Positions 15,328 through 23,818 of a stretch of DNA of 43,498 bases are shown here, piece by piece. The stretch spans positions 1 to 43,498 of the forward strand of contig CADBJR010000024.1 in the NCBI GenBank assembly GCA_902795065.1, written 5' to 3'. A program made the position numbers and the translations under genes. Positions within the stretch are counted from its first letter, which is position 1. The number at the start of each line of letters is the position of its first letter. The stretch comes from an uncultured Coriobacteriaceae bacterium. Its GTDB lineage: Bacteria; Actinomycetota; Coriobacteriia; Coriobacteriales; Atopobiaceae. A model generated the notes under the pieces. It had not been told where the DNA came from, made no database searches, and saw nothing but the letters and a program-made list of their open reading frames with translations.

Positions 15328-15510
15328 CCGCTCAAGAACATCTGCTACGTCGTTGCCAACTCCAACGCCATGAACGGCGTCGCGCCCGGCACCGTGATCA
15401 CCTACGGCCTCGCTCCGTGGCAGATGGTGCTCTACGCCGCCTCCGCCGTCATCGGCCTCGGCGTCCTGTTCGGCTTCTTCAAGTGGTGGAAGTCCGGCAA
15501 GGACGCGTAG
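15328..15510 (+). pseudogene. 3' remnant of a membrane-anchored GH3 beta-glucosidase gene
   Basis: About 60 codons read LKNICYVVANSNAMNGVAPG, then a hydrophobic stretch LYAASAVIGLGVLFGFF and a basic tail before TAG. This matches the C-terminus of the intact GH3 at 16294 (YTTANCRAMNGAVPG then a membrane anchor), so it is the end of a second domain-permuted GH3 whose first roughly 950 codons are gone. It abuts the truncated histidine kinase at about 15323-15331 and keeps its own terminator. Confidence 0.75.
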
Positions 15511-15549
15511 CCGCCAACTAGCACCAATCGGGCACATCCCCGCCCGTAC

Positions 15550-15579
15550 GGCCCCGGAGTCCTGCCTCGCTCCGGGGCC
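15550..15579 (+). terminator. Intrinsic terminator after the GH3 remnant
   Basis: Ten-pair stem GGCCCCGGAG / CTCCGGGGCC with a 10-base loop, followed by GTTTCC. It lies 40 bases past the remnant stop. Confidence 0.7.
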
Positions 15580-15595
15580 GTTTCCTGTCAAAGGG

Positions 15596-15644
15596 TCCTC
15601 GTAGGACTTTTGTCATCTTTTCGATGACAAAAGTCCTACGAGGA
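15596..15644. repeat. Perfect 22-bp palindrome with 5-base loop
   Basis: Arms 15596-15617 and 15623-15644 are exact reverse complements around loop TTTTC; inner core is CTTTTGTCATC / GATGACAAAAG. It stands between the GH3 terminator and the end of the TetR gene. Perfect arms of this length without a U-run are more like a REP/palindromic mobile unit than a terminator. Confidence 0.75.
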
Positions 15645-15695
15645 GAATCGTCAACCGTCAACCCATTCGACAGGTTTCCCTTGACGGGAATCGCG

Positions 15696-16170
15696 TCAGA
15701 TGCTGAGGAAAGCTGCCGAAACGCGTTCGAAGAACGCGAGCAGATCGTCGGAGCTCTCCGTGCAACCTCCGCGGATCCAGTCGCAAATGACTTTAGAGAG
15801 CCCGGCGACGTAGAAGCTGAGGAACATGCCCGGTGCAACCCCATTCTCAATCGTTGGGCCGATGATACCATCCTCGATGCGCTTCTCGAGAACAGGCGCC
15901 ATGCTGCTCATGAGAACGGTGCGGAGCATCGGCATGCTGCGACGGTGATGCTCGAGCATGTGCAGACAAATACGCTTGATTGCTTGCATCGAACTCGTCC
16001 AGGATGTCGAGCAGAACAGCTTCTTGCGTCTCGTAGAGACGATAGAACGTGACGCGGTTGACCTTCGCGCGCTGTGCAATCTGCGTCACGGTGATGGGAC
16101 CGTCGGGGAACCGCTCCAACAGCTCGAGATAGGCATCTTTGATGCGCTTGGCGGCGGGGGAGTTCGGCAT
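15696..16170 (-). pseudogene. TetR-family regulator, interrupted by a frameshift
   Basis: The start at 16170 gives a normal TetR N-terminus (KDAYLELLERFPDGPITVTQIAQRAKVNRVTFYRLYETQEAVLLDILDEFDA) with helix-turn-helix. Near 15965-15990 the reading must change frame, after which a good C-terminal domain continues (ICLHMLEHHRRSMPML, PVLEKRIEDG, GMFLSFYVAGLSKVICDW) to the stop at 15696. Total 475 bp, one base away from a multiple of three, so a single indel explains it. Either a recent pseudogene or a sequencing error. Divergent from the GH3 gene, with a palindromic operator candidate between them, so it probably controls, or controlled, that gene. Confidence 0.8.
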
Positions 16171-16191
16171 GTGCGCTCCAAACCTTGCGAA

Positions 16192-16207
16192 TGCAACACT
16201 TGTAGCA
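16192..16207. promoter_or_regulatory. Candidate TetR operator
   Basis: TGCAACACTTGTAGCA is an imperfect palindrome of form TGCnACAnnTGTnGCA, 12 of 16 positions symmetrical, 21 bp before the TetR start and about 36 bp upstream of the GH3 -10. A second TTGTAGC follows at 16211-16217. Confidence 0.45.
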
Positions 16208-16242
16208 TGATTGTAGCCTATTCTTTCCGCAGGTCAGACGCA

Positions 16243-16248
16243 TAGAAT
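16243..16248 (+). promoter_or_regulatory. Candidate -10 of the GH3 gene within a small palindrome
   Basis: TAGAAT lies inside CATAG-AATA-CTATG (16241-16254), so a repressor could cover the promoter. The -35 is weak. Confidence 0.35.
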
Positions 16249-16293
16249 ACTATGTGGACTGATTACTGAAGGTATTCGGAAGGGAAGGAAGAG

Positions 16294-19200
16294 ATGTCAA
16301 AGCAGATTACGACCGCGCGCAAGGTGGGGCGGGTGATCAAGAGCATCGTCAAGCTGGCGATCGGCCTGCTCATGGCCGCCATCATGTTCGCGATGAACCT
16401 CATCGTCCCGTCCATGGGCATGATCAGCCGCATGGCCAACAACATGCTCGGCTACCAGCAGAGCTGGAAGGCTCCCGCAGGCGCCGAGGACGTCGACGCG
16501 GACTACTATAAGAGCGACTTCACCGCCGAGGAGATCGGCGAGGCGGAGCATGCGCTCGACTTCGCCATCGCTTCCGAGGGTTATGTGCTGCTCAAGAACG
16601 ACGATGCCGTCATGCCCTTCGCTCCCGGCACCACCTTCTCGTTCTTCTCCGAGAACGTGAAGAACCTCACCGCCACGCAGTCCATCATGACGCAGTTCAC
16701 CGGCGCATCGGGCAACCAGAACCTGCTGGTGAGCGCGTTCGAAGCCGAGGGATTCTCGGTCAACACGACGCTCATGGATTTCTACACCACGGGTGCAGGT
16801 AGGATCTACACCATGGGTGCCGGCTCCATCAACTTCGGCGAGGCTGAGGACTTCAGCATCAACGAATGCCCGCTCTCCGAGCTCGAGAACGCCGAGGGCG
16901 TGCTCGAGAGCGCCCAGGGCACCGTGCCCGTGTTCGTGTGGCGCCGTGTCGCAGGCGAGGGCCGCGACATGCCCCGCTCCATGTACAACCATGCGGATAA
17001 TCCCGAGGACCAGGCGAGGAGCTACATCGAGCCCGACAGCACCGAGCTCGAGATCCTGCAGTACCTCGATGACAACTTCGACGAGGTCGTCCTGATCGTC
17101 AACACCGCGAGCGCGCTCGAGCTCGACTGGGTCGCCGACTTCCCGTCCATCAAGGCGATTCTCTTCGTGCCGTCCACCGGCACCTACGGCACCGAGGCGC
17201 TGGCGGGCATCTTCTCCGGCTCCGTCAACCCCTCCGGCCATACCGTCGATACCTTCGTGGCCGACGCGCTCGCCAGCCCCGCCGCCCAGAACTACGGCGA
17301 CTACGAGTACCTCGATGCGGACGGCAAGCCCACGAGCTACAACTACGTGAGCTACCTCGAGGGCATCTACGTGGGCTACCGCTACTACGAGACGCGCTAT
17401 GAGGATGCCGTGCTCGGCCAGGGCAACGCCGGTGACTTCGACTACGCCGCCGAGGTTGTGTACCCCTTCGGCCATGGCCTTTCCTACACCACGTTCGCCT
17501 ACTCCGACCTTCAGGTCGAGTGGAAGGACCTCGAGTCCGTCATCGTCAAGGTGACCGTCACCAACACCGGAGACGTCGCGGGCAAGGACGCCGTGCAGAT
17601 CTACGCCCAGGCTCCCTACACCGAATATGACCGTAAGAACGGCATCGAGAAAGCTTCCGTCGCCCTCGTAGCCTACGACAAGACCAAGCTCCTCGAGCCC
17701 GGCGAGAGCCAGACGCTCGAGATCGCCGTCGATCCCGCCCTGCTCGCGAGCTTCGACGCGCATGGTGCGGGCACCTACATCATCGAGAACGGCACCTACT
17801 ACATCGCCGTCGGCCAGGACTCCCATGACGCCATGAACAACATCCTCGCCGCCAAGGGCAAGGGTGTCTCCGATGGCATGACGGCTGCCGGCGACGCCTC
17901 GTTCGCCGCAGCGCATGAGGTCGCGATCGATGCGAAGAACGCCCTTGCGGACGAGCCCACTGTCGACGCGAAGACCTTCTCCACCGATGCCTACTCCGGC
18001 AACCCGATCACCGCGGTCCTCGGCTATGCCGAGCCCGAGGGCACCCAGCTCACCCGCTCCGACTGGACGGGCACCTTCCCCGCGCCCGACGGCACCCCCA
18101 TCGAGGGATACATCTCCACATGGGGCAACGCCATCAACGGCACCGACGCCGAGGGCAACGCCGCCTCGCTCGTCTGGGGCAAGCCTGCGACCGCTGCGCT
18201 CATCGAGCAGCTCGGCAGCCACGATTCGCTCAACCCCGTCGACGACGCCACCATCACCGACACGCCCGTCTACGGTGCTCAAAACGGCCGCACCCTCATC
18301 GAGATGCGCGGCCTTCCCTACGACGACCCCGCATGGGATGAGCTGCTCGATCAGCTCACGCCCGCAGATTACGCCGAGATCATCGGCCACTCCGGCTACG
18401 GCAGCAGCTACCTGCCGAGCGTGGGCAAGCCCTTCGTCATCGACGCCGACACCGCCGCGGGCCTCATCTACGGCTCCACCGGCATGATGTTCTGCTCGCC
18501 CGTCGTGATGGCCCAGACCTGGAACCAGCAGCTCGCTGAGAGCTACGGCCGCATGCTCGCCTCCGAGGCCAACCTCCAGGGCACGAGCGGCGCCATGGGG
18601 TGGTACGCGCCGTCGATGAACATCCACCGCACGCAGTTCATCGGCCGCGCCGCCGAGTACTACAGCGAGGACCCGATCATCTCCGGCACCGTCGCCGCGC
18701 ATGAGGTCCACGGAGCAGCCGAGCTGGGCTTCTACTCGATGATCAAGCACTTCGCGTTCAACGACCAGGAGAACCATCGCGGTGACGGCGGCATCGACCG
18801 CTCCGTCGCGACATGGGTGGGCGAGCAGGCCGCGCGCGAGATCTACCTGCGCCCGTTCGAGTTCTGCATGCACGCGCCCGATGTCGAGCTGACGTACTAC
18901 ACGGTCGATGAGAGCGGCGCCTATACGCTCAACACCACGACCGCCTTCAACCGCCATGGCGCCGTCTGGGCTGGAGGCAGCTACCCGCTCATCCAGCAGC
19001 TCGTCCGCGACGAGTGGGGCTTCGATGGCTTCATCATCACCGACTCCGCCAACTCGGGCAGCCCTGCCTTCGACCAGAGCCAGATGATCCGCTCGGGCGC
19101 CGACGCGTTCCTGCGCTCCAACGAGAACACCTACACCTACGATCCTGCCAACAGCGCCGAGTACCACTACGCCCGTGAGGCAGTGCATCACCTGCTCTAC

Positions 19201-19383
19201 ACTACGGCCAACTGCCGTGCCATGAACGGCGCCGTACCCGGATCGGTCTACGTGCCCGGCATGCAGCCGCTTGCCAAGATCCGCATCGCCGCAACGGTGA
19301 TCCCCGCGATCATCATGGCTCTGCTCGCGTGGACGGCCGGCCGCAACCATGCCAAGCGCAAGAAGGAGCGCGAGGAGGCGTAA
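16294..19383 (+). CDS. Membrane-anchored GH3 beta-glucosidase with permuted domain order
   Basis: Glycoside hydrolase family 3 enzyme of 1029 residues, expected to release glucose or related sugars from beta-linked substrates at the outer membrane face. Order: N-terminal membrane segment (IVKLAIGLLMAAIMFAMNLIV), then the alpha/beta GH3 C-domain first (EGYVLLKNDDAVMPF, RRVAGEGRDMPRS), a fibronectin III-like domain (PFGHGLSYTTFAY, NTGDVAGKDAVQIY), then the GH3 N-domain TIM barrel (YAPSMNIHR, YYSEDPIISG, IKHFAFNDQE) with the nucleophile Asp in GFDGFIITDS, and finally a membrane segment (IRIAATVIPAIIMALLAWTAG) with a basic tail. The reversed order is known in some rumen beta-glucosidases. Start follows GGAAGGGAAGGAAGAG. 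Divergent from a broken TetR gene. Confidence 0.9.
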   Translation: MSKQITTARKVGRVIKSIVKLAIGLLMAAIMFAMNLIVPSMGMISRMANNMLGYQQSWKAPAGAEDVDADYYKSDFTAEEIGEAEHALDFAIASEGYVLLKNDDAVMPFAPGTTFSFFSENVKNLTATQSIMTQFTGASGNQNLLVSAFEAEGFSVNTTLMDFYTTGAGRIYTMGAGSINFGEAEDFSINECPLSELENAEGVLESAQGTVPVFVWRRVAGEGRDMPRSMYNHADNPEDQARSYIEPDSTELEILQYLDDNFDEVVLIVNTASALELDWVADFPSIKAILFVPSTGTYGTEALAGIFSGSVNPSGHTVDTFVADALASPAAQNYGDYEYLDADGKPTSYNYVSYLEGIYVGYRYYETRYEDAVLGQGNAGDFDYAAEVVYPFGHGLSYTTFAYSDLQVEWKDLESVIVKVTVTNTGDVAGKDAVQIYAQAPYTEYDRKNGIEKASVALVAYDKTKLLEPGESQTLEIAVDPALLASFDAHGAGTYIIENGTYYIAVGQDSHDAMNNILAAKGKGVSDGMTAAGDASFAAAHEVAIDAKNALADEPTVDAKTFSTDAYSGNPITAVLGYAEPEGTQLTRSDWTGTFPAPDGTPIEGYISTWGNAINGTDAEGNAASLVWGKPATAALIEQLGSHDSLNPVDDATITDTPVYGAQNGRTLIEMRGLPYDDPAWDELLDQLTPADYAEIIGHSGYGSSYLPSVGKPFVIDADTAAGLIYGSTGMMFCSPVVMAQTWNQQLAESYGRMLASEANLQGTSGAMGWYAPSMNIHRTQFIGRAAEYYSEDPIISGTVAAHEVHGAAELGFYSMIKHFAFNDQENHRGDGGIDRSVATWVGEQAAREIYLRPFEFCMHAPDVELTYYTVDESGAYTLNTTTAFNRHGAVWAGGSYPLIQQLVRDEWGFDGFIITDSANSGSPAFDQSQMIRSGADAFLRSNENTYTYDPANSAEYHYAREAVHHLLYTTANCRAMNGAVPGSVYVPGMQPLAKIRIAATVIPAIIMALLAWTAGRNHAKRKKEREEA

Positions 19384-19420
19384 ACCCGTTTTCCGATTCC
19401 CTTCCTTCCAGCTCCAGCCT

Positions 19421-19442
19421 ACGGCTCCCCTCGGGGAGCCGT
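19421..19442 (+). terminator. Intrinsic terminator after the GH3 gene
   Basis: ACGGCTCCCC / GGGGAGCCGT hairpin followed by CGCTTTTCG, 37 bp past the stop. Confidence 0.7.
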
Positions 19443-19520
19443 CGCTTTTCGTGCGTGGGAGAGGGGAGGAGTATTGTTCAGAGTCGGTTTCGGCTTTCCA
19501 GAGCATGCTACGGCGTCCCG

Positions 19521-19526
19521 TACAAT
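19521..19526 (+). promoter_or_regulatory. Candidate -10 of argC
   Basis: TACAAT 50 bp before the argC start; the -35 region (TTTCCA, about 20 bp upstream) is weak. Confidence 0.4.
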
Positions 19527-19576
19527 GGGATGGAGGGGTGGGCTCCGAACCCCGTTCCACATTCCGGGAGGATGAC

Positions 19577-20518
19577 ATGGCAAAGCCGAGGATCTACATC
19601 GACGGACAGAGCGGCACCACGGGATTGCAGATCGCCGGGCGCATCGGCGGCCGCAGCGACCTCGAGCTGCTCCGCATCGACGAGGACAAGCGCCACGACA
19701 CCGAGGAGCGCCGCCGCTTCATCAACGCCGCCGACGTGGTGTTCCTCTGCCTGCCCGACGACGGTGCACGCGAGGCGGTATTGCTTGTCGAGAACCCCGA
19801 CGTGTGCATCATCGACGCCTCCACCGCCCACCGCACCGCACCTGGCTGGACCTACGGCTTCCCCGAGCTGCGCGCGGGTCAGCGTGAGGCGATCGCAGCG
19901 TCGAAGCGCATCGCCAACCCCGGCTGCCACGCCACGGGCTTCATCTCCGTTACGTCCCCGCTCGTGCAGGCGGGCGTCGTGCCGGCGGACTACCCGCTCA
20001 CGTGCTTCTCGCTCACGGGCTATTCCGGCGGAGGCAAGAAGATGATTGCATCCTATGAGGATGCGGACCGCTCTGCCGTGCTCGATGCACCCGGCATCTA
20101 CGGCCTCTCGCTCGCGCACAAGCACCTTCCCGAGATGCAGATGTACTGCGGTCTTGCAGAGGCTCCCGTCTTCCTGCCTGTGGTCGATGACTACTACAAG
20201 GGCATGGCGACCACCATCATGCTGCAGAACGCCCCGCTGCCCGGCAATCCCACGACTGCGGACATCCATGCCGCGCTCGAGGCGCACTACGCGGACCAGC
20301 GGCTCGTGGGCGTGCTGCCGCTGGGCGAGCACGGCTCCACGCTCTACGCGAATATGATGTCGGGAACCGACAGCCTGGTCATCGTGGTGTGCGGCAATGA
20401 CCGTCAGACCACGGTAACGGCCCTCTTCGACAACCTCGGGAAGGGCGCATCGGGCGCAGCGGTTCAGAACATGAACATCGTTCTCGGCTTGGACGAGGCC
20501 GCCGGCCTGTCGCTGTAA
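19577..20518 (+). CDS. argC: N-acetyl-gamma-glutamyl-phosphate reductase, type 2 (ArgC)
   Basis: NADPH-dependent third step of arginine synthesis. The 313-residue length and the motifs IDGQSGTTGLQIAGRI (dinucleotide binding), DASTAHRT, NPGCHATGF with the catalytic Cys, GYSGGGKKMI and HKHLPEM place it in the shorter type 2 ArgC class. The start at 19577 follows GGGAGGATGAC. It stands alone; no argJ, argB or argD is nearby, which is typical for type 2 argC. Followed by a hairpin at 20557-20585. Confidence 0.92.
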   Translation: MAKPRIYIDGQSGTTGLQIAGRIGGRSDLELLRIDEDKRHDTEERRRFINAADVVFLCLPDDGAREAVLLVENPDVCIIDASTAHRTAPGWTYGFPELRAGQREAIAASKRIANPGCHATGFISVTSPLVQAGVVPADYPLTCFSLTGYSGGGKKMIASYEDADRSAVLDAPGIYGLSLAHKHLPEMQMYCGLAEAPVFLPVVDDYYKGMATTIMLQNAPLPGNPTTADIHAALEAHYADQRLVGVLPLGEHGSTLYANMMSGTDSLVIVVCGNDRQTTVTALFDNLGKGASGAAVQNMNIVLGLDEAAGLSL

Positions 20519-20556
20519 GAATACCTCGGGGTATCTCCCGAACTGTCGCCTATTGG

Positions 20557-20585
20557 CTGAGTCGGCGTTCTTGGCACCGACTCAG
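20557..20585 (+). terminator. Possible terminator after argC
   Basis: CTGAGTCGG / CCGACTCAG nine-pair stem with an 11-base loop, 38 bp after the stop; followed only by GTTCCC, so the U-run is weak. Confidence 0.45.
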
Positions 20586-20613
20586 GTTCCCGAAGACGCC
20601 TCAGCAAAAACGG

Positions 20614-20642
20614 CGCCCCGCCCAGCAGAGCCGGGCGGGGCG
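20614..20642 (-). terminator. Intrinsic terminator of the leftward GH3 / GtrA-like operon
   Basis: Ten-pair GC-rich stem (CGCCCCGCCC / GGGCGGGGCG) with a nine-base loop; on the minus strand it runs into CCGTTTTTGC. It lies 30 bp beyond the GtrA-like stop. Confidence 0.8.
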
Positions 20643-20671
20643 GGGGATTGCTTGGGAATGGACCGGTACGC

Positions 20672-21280
20672 TTACTTGGCGGCGTGCTTGGGCTCGGCCG
20701 TCTCCTCCTCGACGTAGTTCGGATTCATGAACTTGGGCGAGAAGATCGTCTTGTCGATTGCGAAGATGATGACCATCGCGACGCCGCCCGTCACAACCGT
20801 GGTGACGATGTTGCGGACGCCATCGGGCAGGTTGAGACCCATCGGACCGGTGACGGGGTTCCAGATGCAGGTGAAGAGGTTCATGACGAAGAACACCGCG
20901 AGGGCGCCGGCGAAGTGGCACAGAATCTGCGGAATCACGGGGCCCTTGCTGCGGAACGTGATGTTGCGCTGCAGCGGGAAGTTGATGATCTCGCCGATCA
21001 TGATGGTGGCGAAGTTGGCGAGCGTGAAGGCGAGGCCGCCATCCGCCGCGGCGTTGCCGATGACGTTGAGCTGGAGGGGTACGCCGGCGATGGTGACGTC
21101 GATTCCGGGCCAGCCCCACTCGGCGGTGCCGACGAGGCCTGCGAACAGCGCGGGCAGGAAGGTGAGCAGGGCCCACTTGATGAAGGTGACCACATAGCTG
21201 AACAGGACGAACAGACCGCCCTCGCGGATCCACTGCGCAGCCTTGGGGTGCTTCTCGGCGAAATTGGACATGAAGCTCAT
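20672..21280 (-). CDS. GtrA-like membrane protein
   Basis: A 202-residue protein with four or five membrane segments (GLFVLFSYVVTFIKWALLTFLPALFAGLVG, FTLANFATIMIGEIINF, ILCHFAGALAVFFVMNLF, VVTGGVAMVIIFAIDKTIF). NFPLQRNITFRS after the second segment is the counterpart of the GtrA motif NFxxxRxWVF. A role in moving lipid-linked sugars is possible by family. It is the second gene of a leftward operon, 33 bp after a GH3 hydrolase; the pairing suggests linked handling of a glycoconjugate at the membrane, which is inference. Start at 21280 follows GAAAGGAAC on the minus strand. Confidence 0.75.
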   Translation of the reverse strand: MSFMSNFAEKHPKAAQWIREGGLFVLFSYVVTFIKWALLTFLPALFAGLVGTAEWGWPGIDVTIAGVPLQLNVIGNAAADGGLAFTLANFATIMIGEIINFPLQRNITFRSKGPVIPQILCHFAGALAVFFVMNLFTCIWNPVTGPMGLNLPDGVRNIVTTVVTGGVAMVIIFAIDKTIFSPKFMNPNYVEEETAEPKHAAK

Positions 21281-21313
21281 AGGTGCGTTCCTTTCTGTCT
21301 CAAGGCCGTGCGG

Positions 21314-23818
21314 CTATTTGGTTAGCTTCTTGGCGAACTGGTTGTTCTTGACGATGTTCTTCACGAACGCGTAGATGATCGGGCCGATCACCCAGAGGAT
21401 CAGCACGAGGATGCCGAGACCCCACTTGTGGCCGACCAGGCCGATGAGCAGGAACGGGATGATGCCGAGCAGGCCAAAGCCCTTCGCCTCGCGCACAAGC
21501 GCGTCGACGAGGCCCATATCGGCCATGCCGCCGGCCATCTTGCCGATGGCGCGCAGGGGCATGTTGTAGATGAACAGGGCGTTGAGGTCGGGCGTGCCCT
21601 TCTTGTAGGAGCTGTTCACCATGCCGGTGACGATGGCGGAGACCAGCATGAGGATGGGCGAGCGGCTCTTGTTGAGGTCGCGGAAGCAGATGTTGCGGTC
21701 GAGCGGGGTCTCGCTCGAGGGGATGGGACGGCCGAGCAGGGCGGCGAACTGCGCGTCGGGCACGTTCTTCACCGCGCCGCTCTCGTAGCAGGAGAGGTCG
21801 AGGCCCTCGTAGGGATTGGGGGCGCCGGTGCCCTCGACGTCGATCTTGGTGATGAGGCGGATGTCGTCGCAGGCTGCGCCGACGCGCAGCTCGTACGTGC
21901 CGCCCTCGATCTCCCACTTGTTGGTCTTCACGTTGAAGTAGCGGAAGGCCTTGTCGTCGATCTCGATGAGGACGCGCTTGGACTCGCCGGGCGCAAGCGT
22001 GGTCTTGGCGAAGCCCTTGAGCTCCTCCTCGGGACGGAAGACCTTGTGCTCGGGCAGCGCAACGTAAAGCTGGCTGATCTCGGTGCCCTCGACATCGCCG
22101 ATGTTGGTGAGCGTGAACTCGACGCCCTCGTTGACGATCTCGAGGTCGGTGTAGGCGAAGTCGGTGTAGGAGAGGCCGAAGCCGAAGGAGAAGGCCGGCG
22201 CGATGCGGTTGGTGAGGAAGTAGCGGTATCCCACGAACAGGCCCTCGCGGTATTCGGAGGTGAGCTCCTCGCTGGGGAACTTGCCCGCGGTGGGGACGTC
22301 GGAATAGCGGACGGGCCAGGTCTCGGCGAGCTTGCCGGAGGGGTTCACGCGGCAGGTGAGCACGTCGGCGACCGCGGAGGCGCCGGCCTGGCCGCCCAGC
22401 GCGCAGTACACCACGGCGGCGGCGTTGTTAGCCCAATCGGTCTCGATCGAGCTGCCGCAGAACAGCAGGACGACGACGTTCGGGTTGACGTTGCGGACCT
22501 TGGAGAGGAGCTCGGTCTGGTTGGCGTCCAGCGTCATGCGCATGCGCTCGGCGCCCTCGGACTCGTTGACCTCGGAGAGGCCGAGGCACATGACGACGAC
22601 GTCGGCCTGGCGGGCGAGGTCGATGGCGGCATCGGCCATCGAGGTGTTGGCCGCACCGCTGCGCTCGAAGCCGCGCTCGTAGCCGATGAGCCTGATCGAC
22701 GGATCGGCCTTGGCGACCTCGAGCAGGGTGTCGAGCTTGGTGCAGTTGACGAGCGAGGAGCCGGCGCCCTGGTAGCGCGGGGTCTCGGCGTAGTCGCCGA
22801 TGAGGGCGACGGTCTTCTCGGGCATGAGCGGCAGGAGCTTCTCGCCGCTGACGGGCTCGTTCTTGAGCAGGACGATGCCCTTGGCTGCGATCTCGCGGGC
22901 GAGCTCGTGGTGGGCGTCGATGTCGAAGGTATCGGGATAGCCCTTGAGGGCCTCATCGGTGGTGATGATGAGCTTGAGGGCCTCCTCGACGCGGGCGTCA
23001 ACATCCGCGATGGAGAGCTTGCCGGAGTTCACAGCGTCGACGAGCTCGCGGGCGGAGTTGAGGCCGGGCGCCGGCATCTCGAACGCAGAACCGGCCGCGA
23101 CGCCGGCGACGTGGTCGTTGGAGCCGCCCCAGTCGGTGACGACGGCGCCGTTGAAGCCCCACTCGTCGAAGAGGATTTCCTTGAGCAGATGCTTGTTCTC
23201 GTTGGCGTAGGTGCCGTTGACCAGGTTGTAGCTGGTCATGAGGTTCTTGGGGTCGGACTCCTTGACGGCGATCTCGAAACCGGTGAGGTAGATCTCGCGC
23301 AGCGTGCGCTCATCGAGCACGGAGTCGGATGCCTGGCGGCGGGTCTCCTGCTGGTTGCAGGCGAAGTGCTTGGGGCAGGCGGAGAGGCCCTTGTTCTGGA
23401 TGCCGCGCACATAGCCTGCGGCCATCTTTCCTGCGAGATAGGGATCCTCGGAGATGTACTCGAAGTTGCGTCCGCAGAGCGGGTCGCGCTTGATGCAGAG
23501 GCCGGGGCCCAGGACGACGTTGTTGTTCATGGACGCCGACTCCTCGGCGAGCGCCACGCCGATCTGCTCGGCGAGCTCGGGCTCCCAGGTGTTGGAGACG
23601 GTCACGGCCGTGGGGAAGCAGGTTGCGGGAAGCGAGCCGCCGATACCCAGATGGTTGGCACCCTCGCCCTGGACGCGCAGGCCGTGGGGGCCATCGGAGA
23701 AGTGGAGCTCGGGCACGCCCTTGGAAGGATACGACTGCGCACCGAACGCGGTGGCGCCGGAGAGCAGCGCGCATTTCTCCTCGAGGGTGAGGCTGGCGAT
23801 GATGTCTTCGTAGGCCAT
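21314..23818 (-). CDS. GH3 beta-glucosidase with C-terminal membrane anchor
   Basis: Family 3 glycoside hydrolase of 834 residues in the usual order. N-domain (1-about 300): LTLEEKCALLSG, FSDGPHGLR, CPKHFACNQQE, SYNLVNGTYANEN and nucleophile Asp in GAVVTDWGGSNDH. C-domain: AAKGIVLLKNEP, VVMCLGLSEVNESEGAERM, LFCGSSIETDW. Fibronectin III-like domain: FGFGLSYTDFAY to EGGTYELRVGA (to about residue 645). The last about 190 residues have two membrane segments (GIIPFLLIGLVG and ILVLILWVIGPIIYAFV). There is no signal peptide, so the catalytic part may face the cytoplasm. The start at 23818 follows AAAGGA; the upstream extension is not coding. Co-transcribed with the GtrA-like gene. Confidence 0.9.
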   Translation of the reverse strand: MAYEDIIASLTLEEKCALLSGATAFGAQSYPSKGVPELHFSDGPHGLRVQGEGANHLGIGGSLPATCFPTAVTVSNTWEPELAEQIGVALAEESASMNNNVVLGPGLCIKRDPLCGRNFEYISEDPYLAGKMAAGYVRGIQNKGLSACPKHFACNQQETRRQASDSVLDERTLREIYLTGFEIAVKESDPKNLMTSYNLVNGTYANENKHLLKEILFDEWGFNGAVVTDWGGSNDHVAGVAAGSAFEMPAPGLNSARELVDAVNSGKLSIADVDARVEEALKLIITTDEALKGYPDTFDIDAHHELAREIAAKGIVLLKNEPVSGEKLLPLMPEKTVALIGDYAETPRYQGAGSSLVNCTKLDTLLEVAKADPSIRLIGYERGFERSGAANTSMADAAIDLARQADVVVMCLGLSEVNESEGAERMRMTLDANQTELLSKVRNVNPNVVVLLFCGSSIETDWANNAAAVVYCALGGQAGASAVADVLTCRVNPSGKLAETWPVRYSDVPTAGKFPSEELTSEYREGLFVGYRYFLTNRIAPAFSFGFGLSYTDFAYTDLEIVNEGVEFTLTNIGDVEGTEISQLYVALPEHKVFRPEEELKGFAKTTLAPGESKRVLIEIDDKAFRYFNVKTNKWEIEGGTYELRVGAACDDIRLITKIDVEGTGAPNPYEGLDLSCYESGAVKNVPDAQFAALLGRPIPSSETPLDRNICFRDLNKSRSPILMLVSAIVTGMVNSSYKKGTPDLNALFIYNMPLRAIGKMAGGMADMGLVDALVREAKGFGLLGIIPFLLIGLVGHKWGLGILVLILWVIGPIIYAFVKNIVKNNQFAKKLTK

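Noticed and set aside
16297-19578. Long minus-strand open frame opposite the GH3 gene
   Set aside because: Rich in Gly, Val, Asp, Ala and His with no domain; a high-GC antisense shadow. The same holds for the minus frames at 24842-27511, 27331-30597 and 32295-35039.
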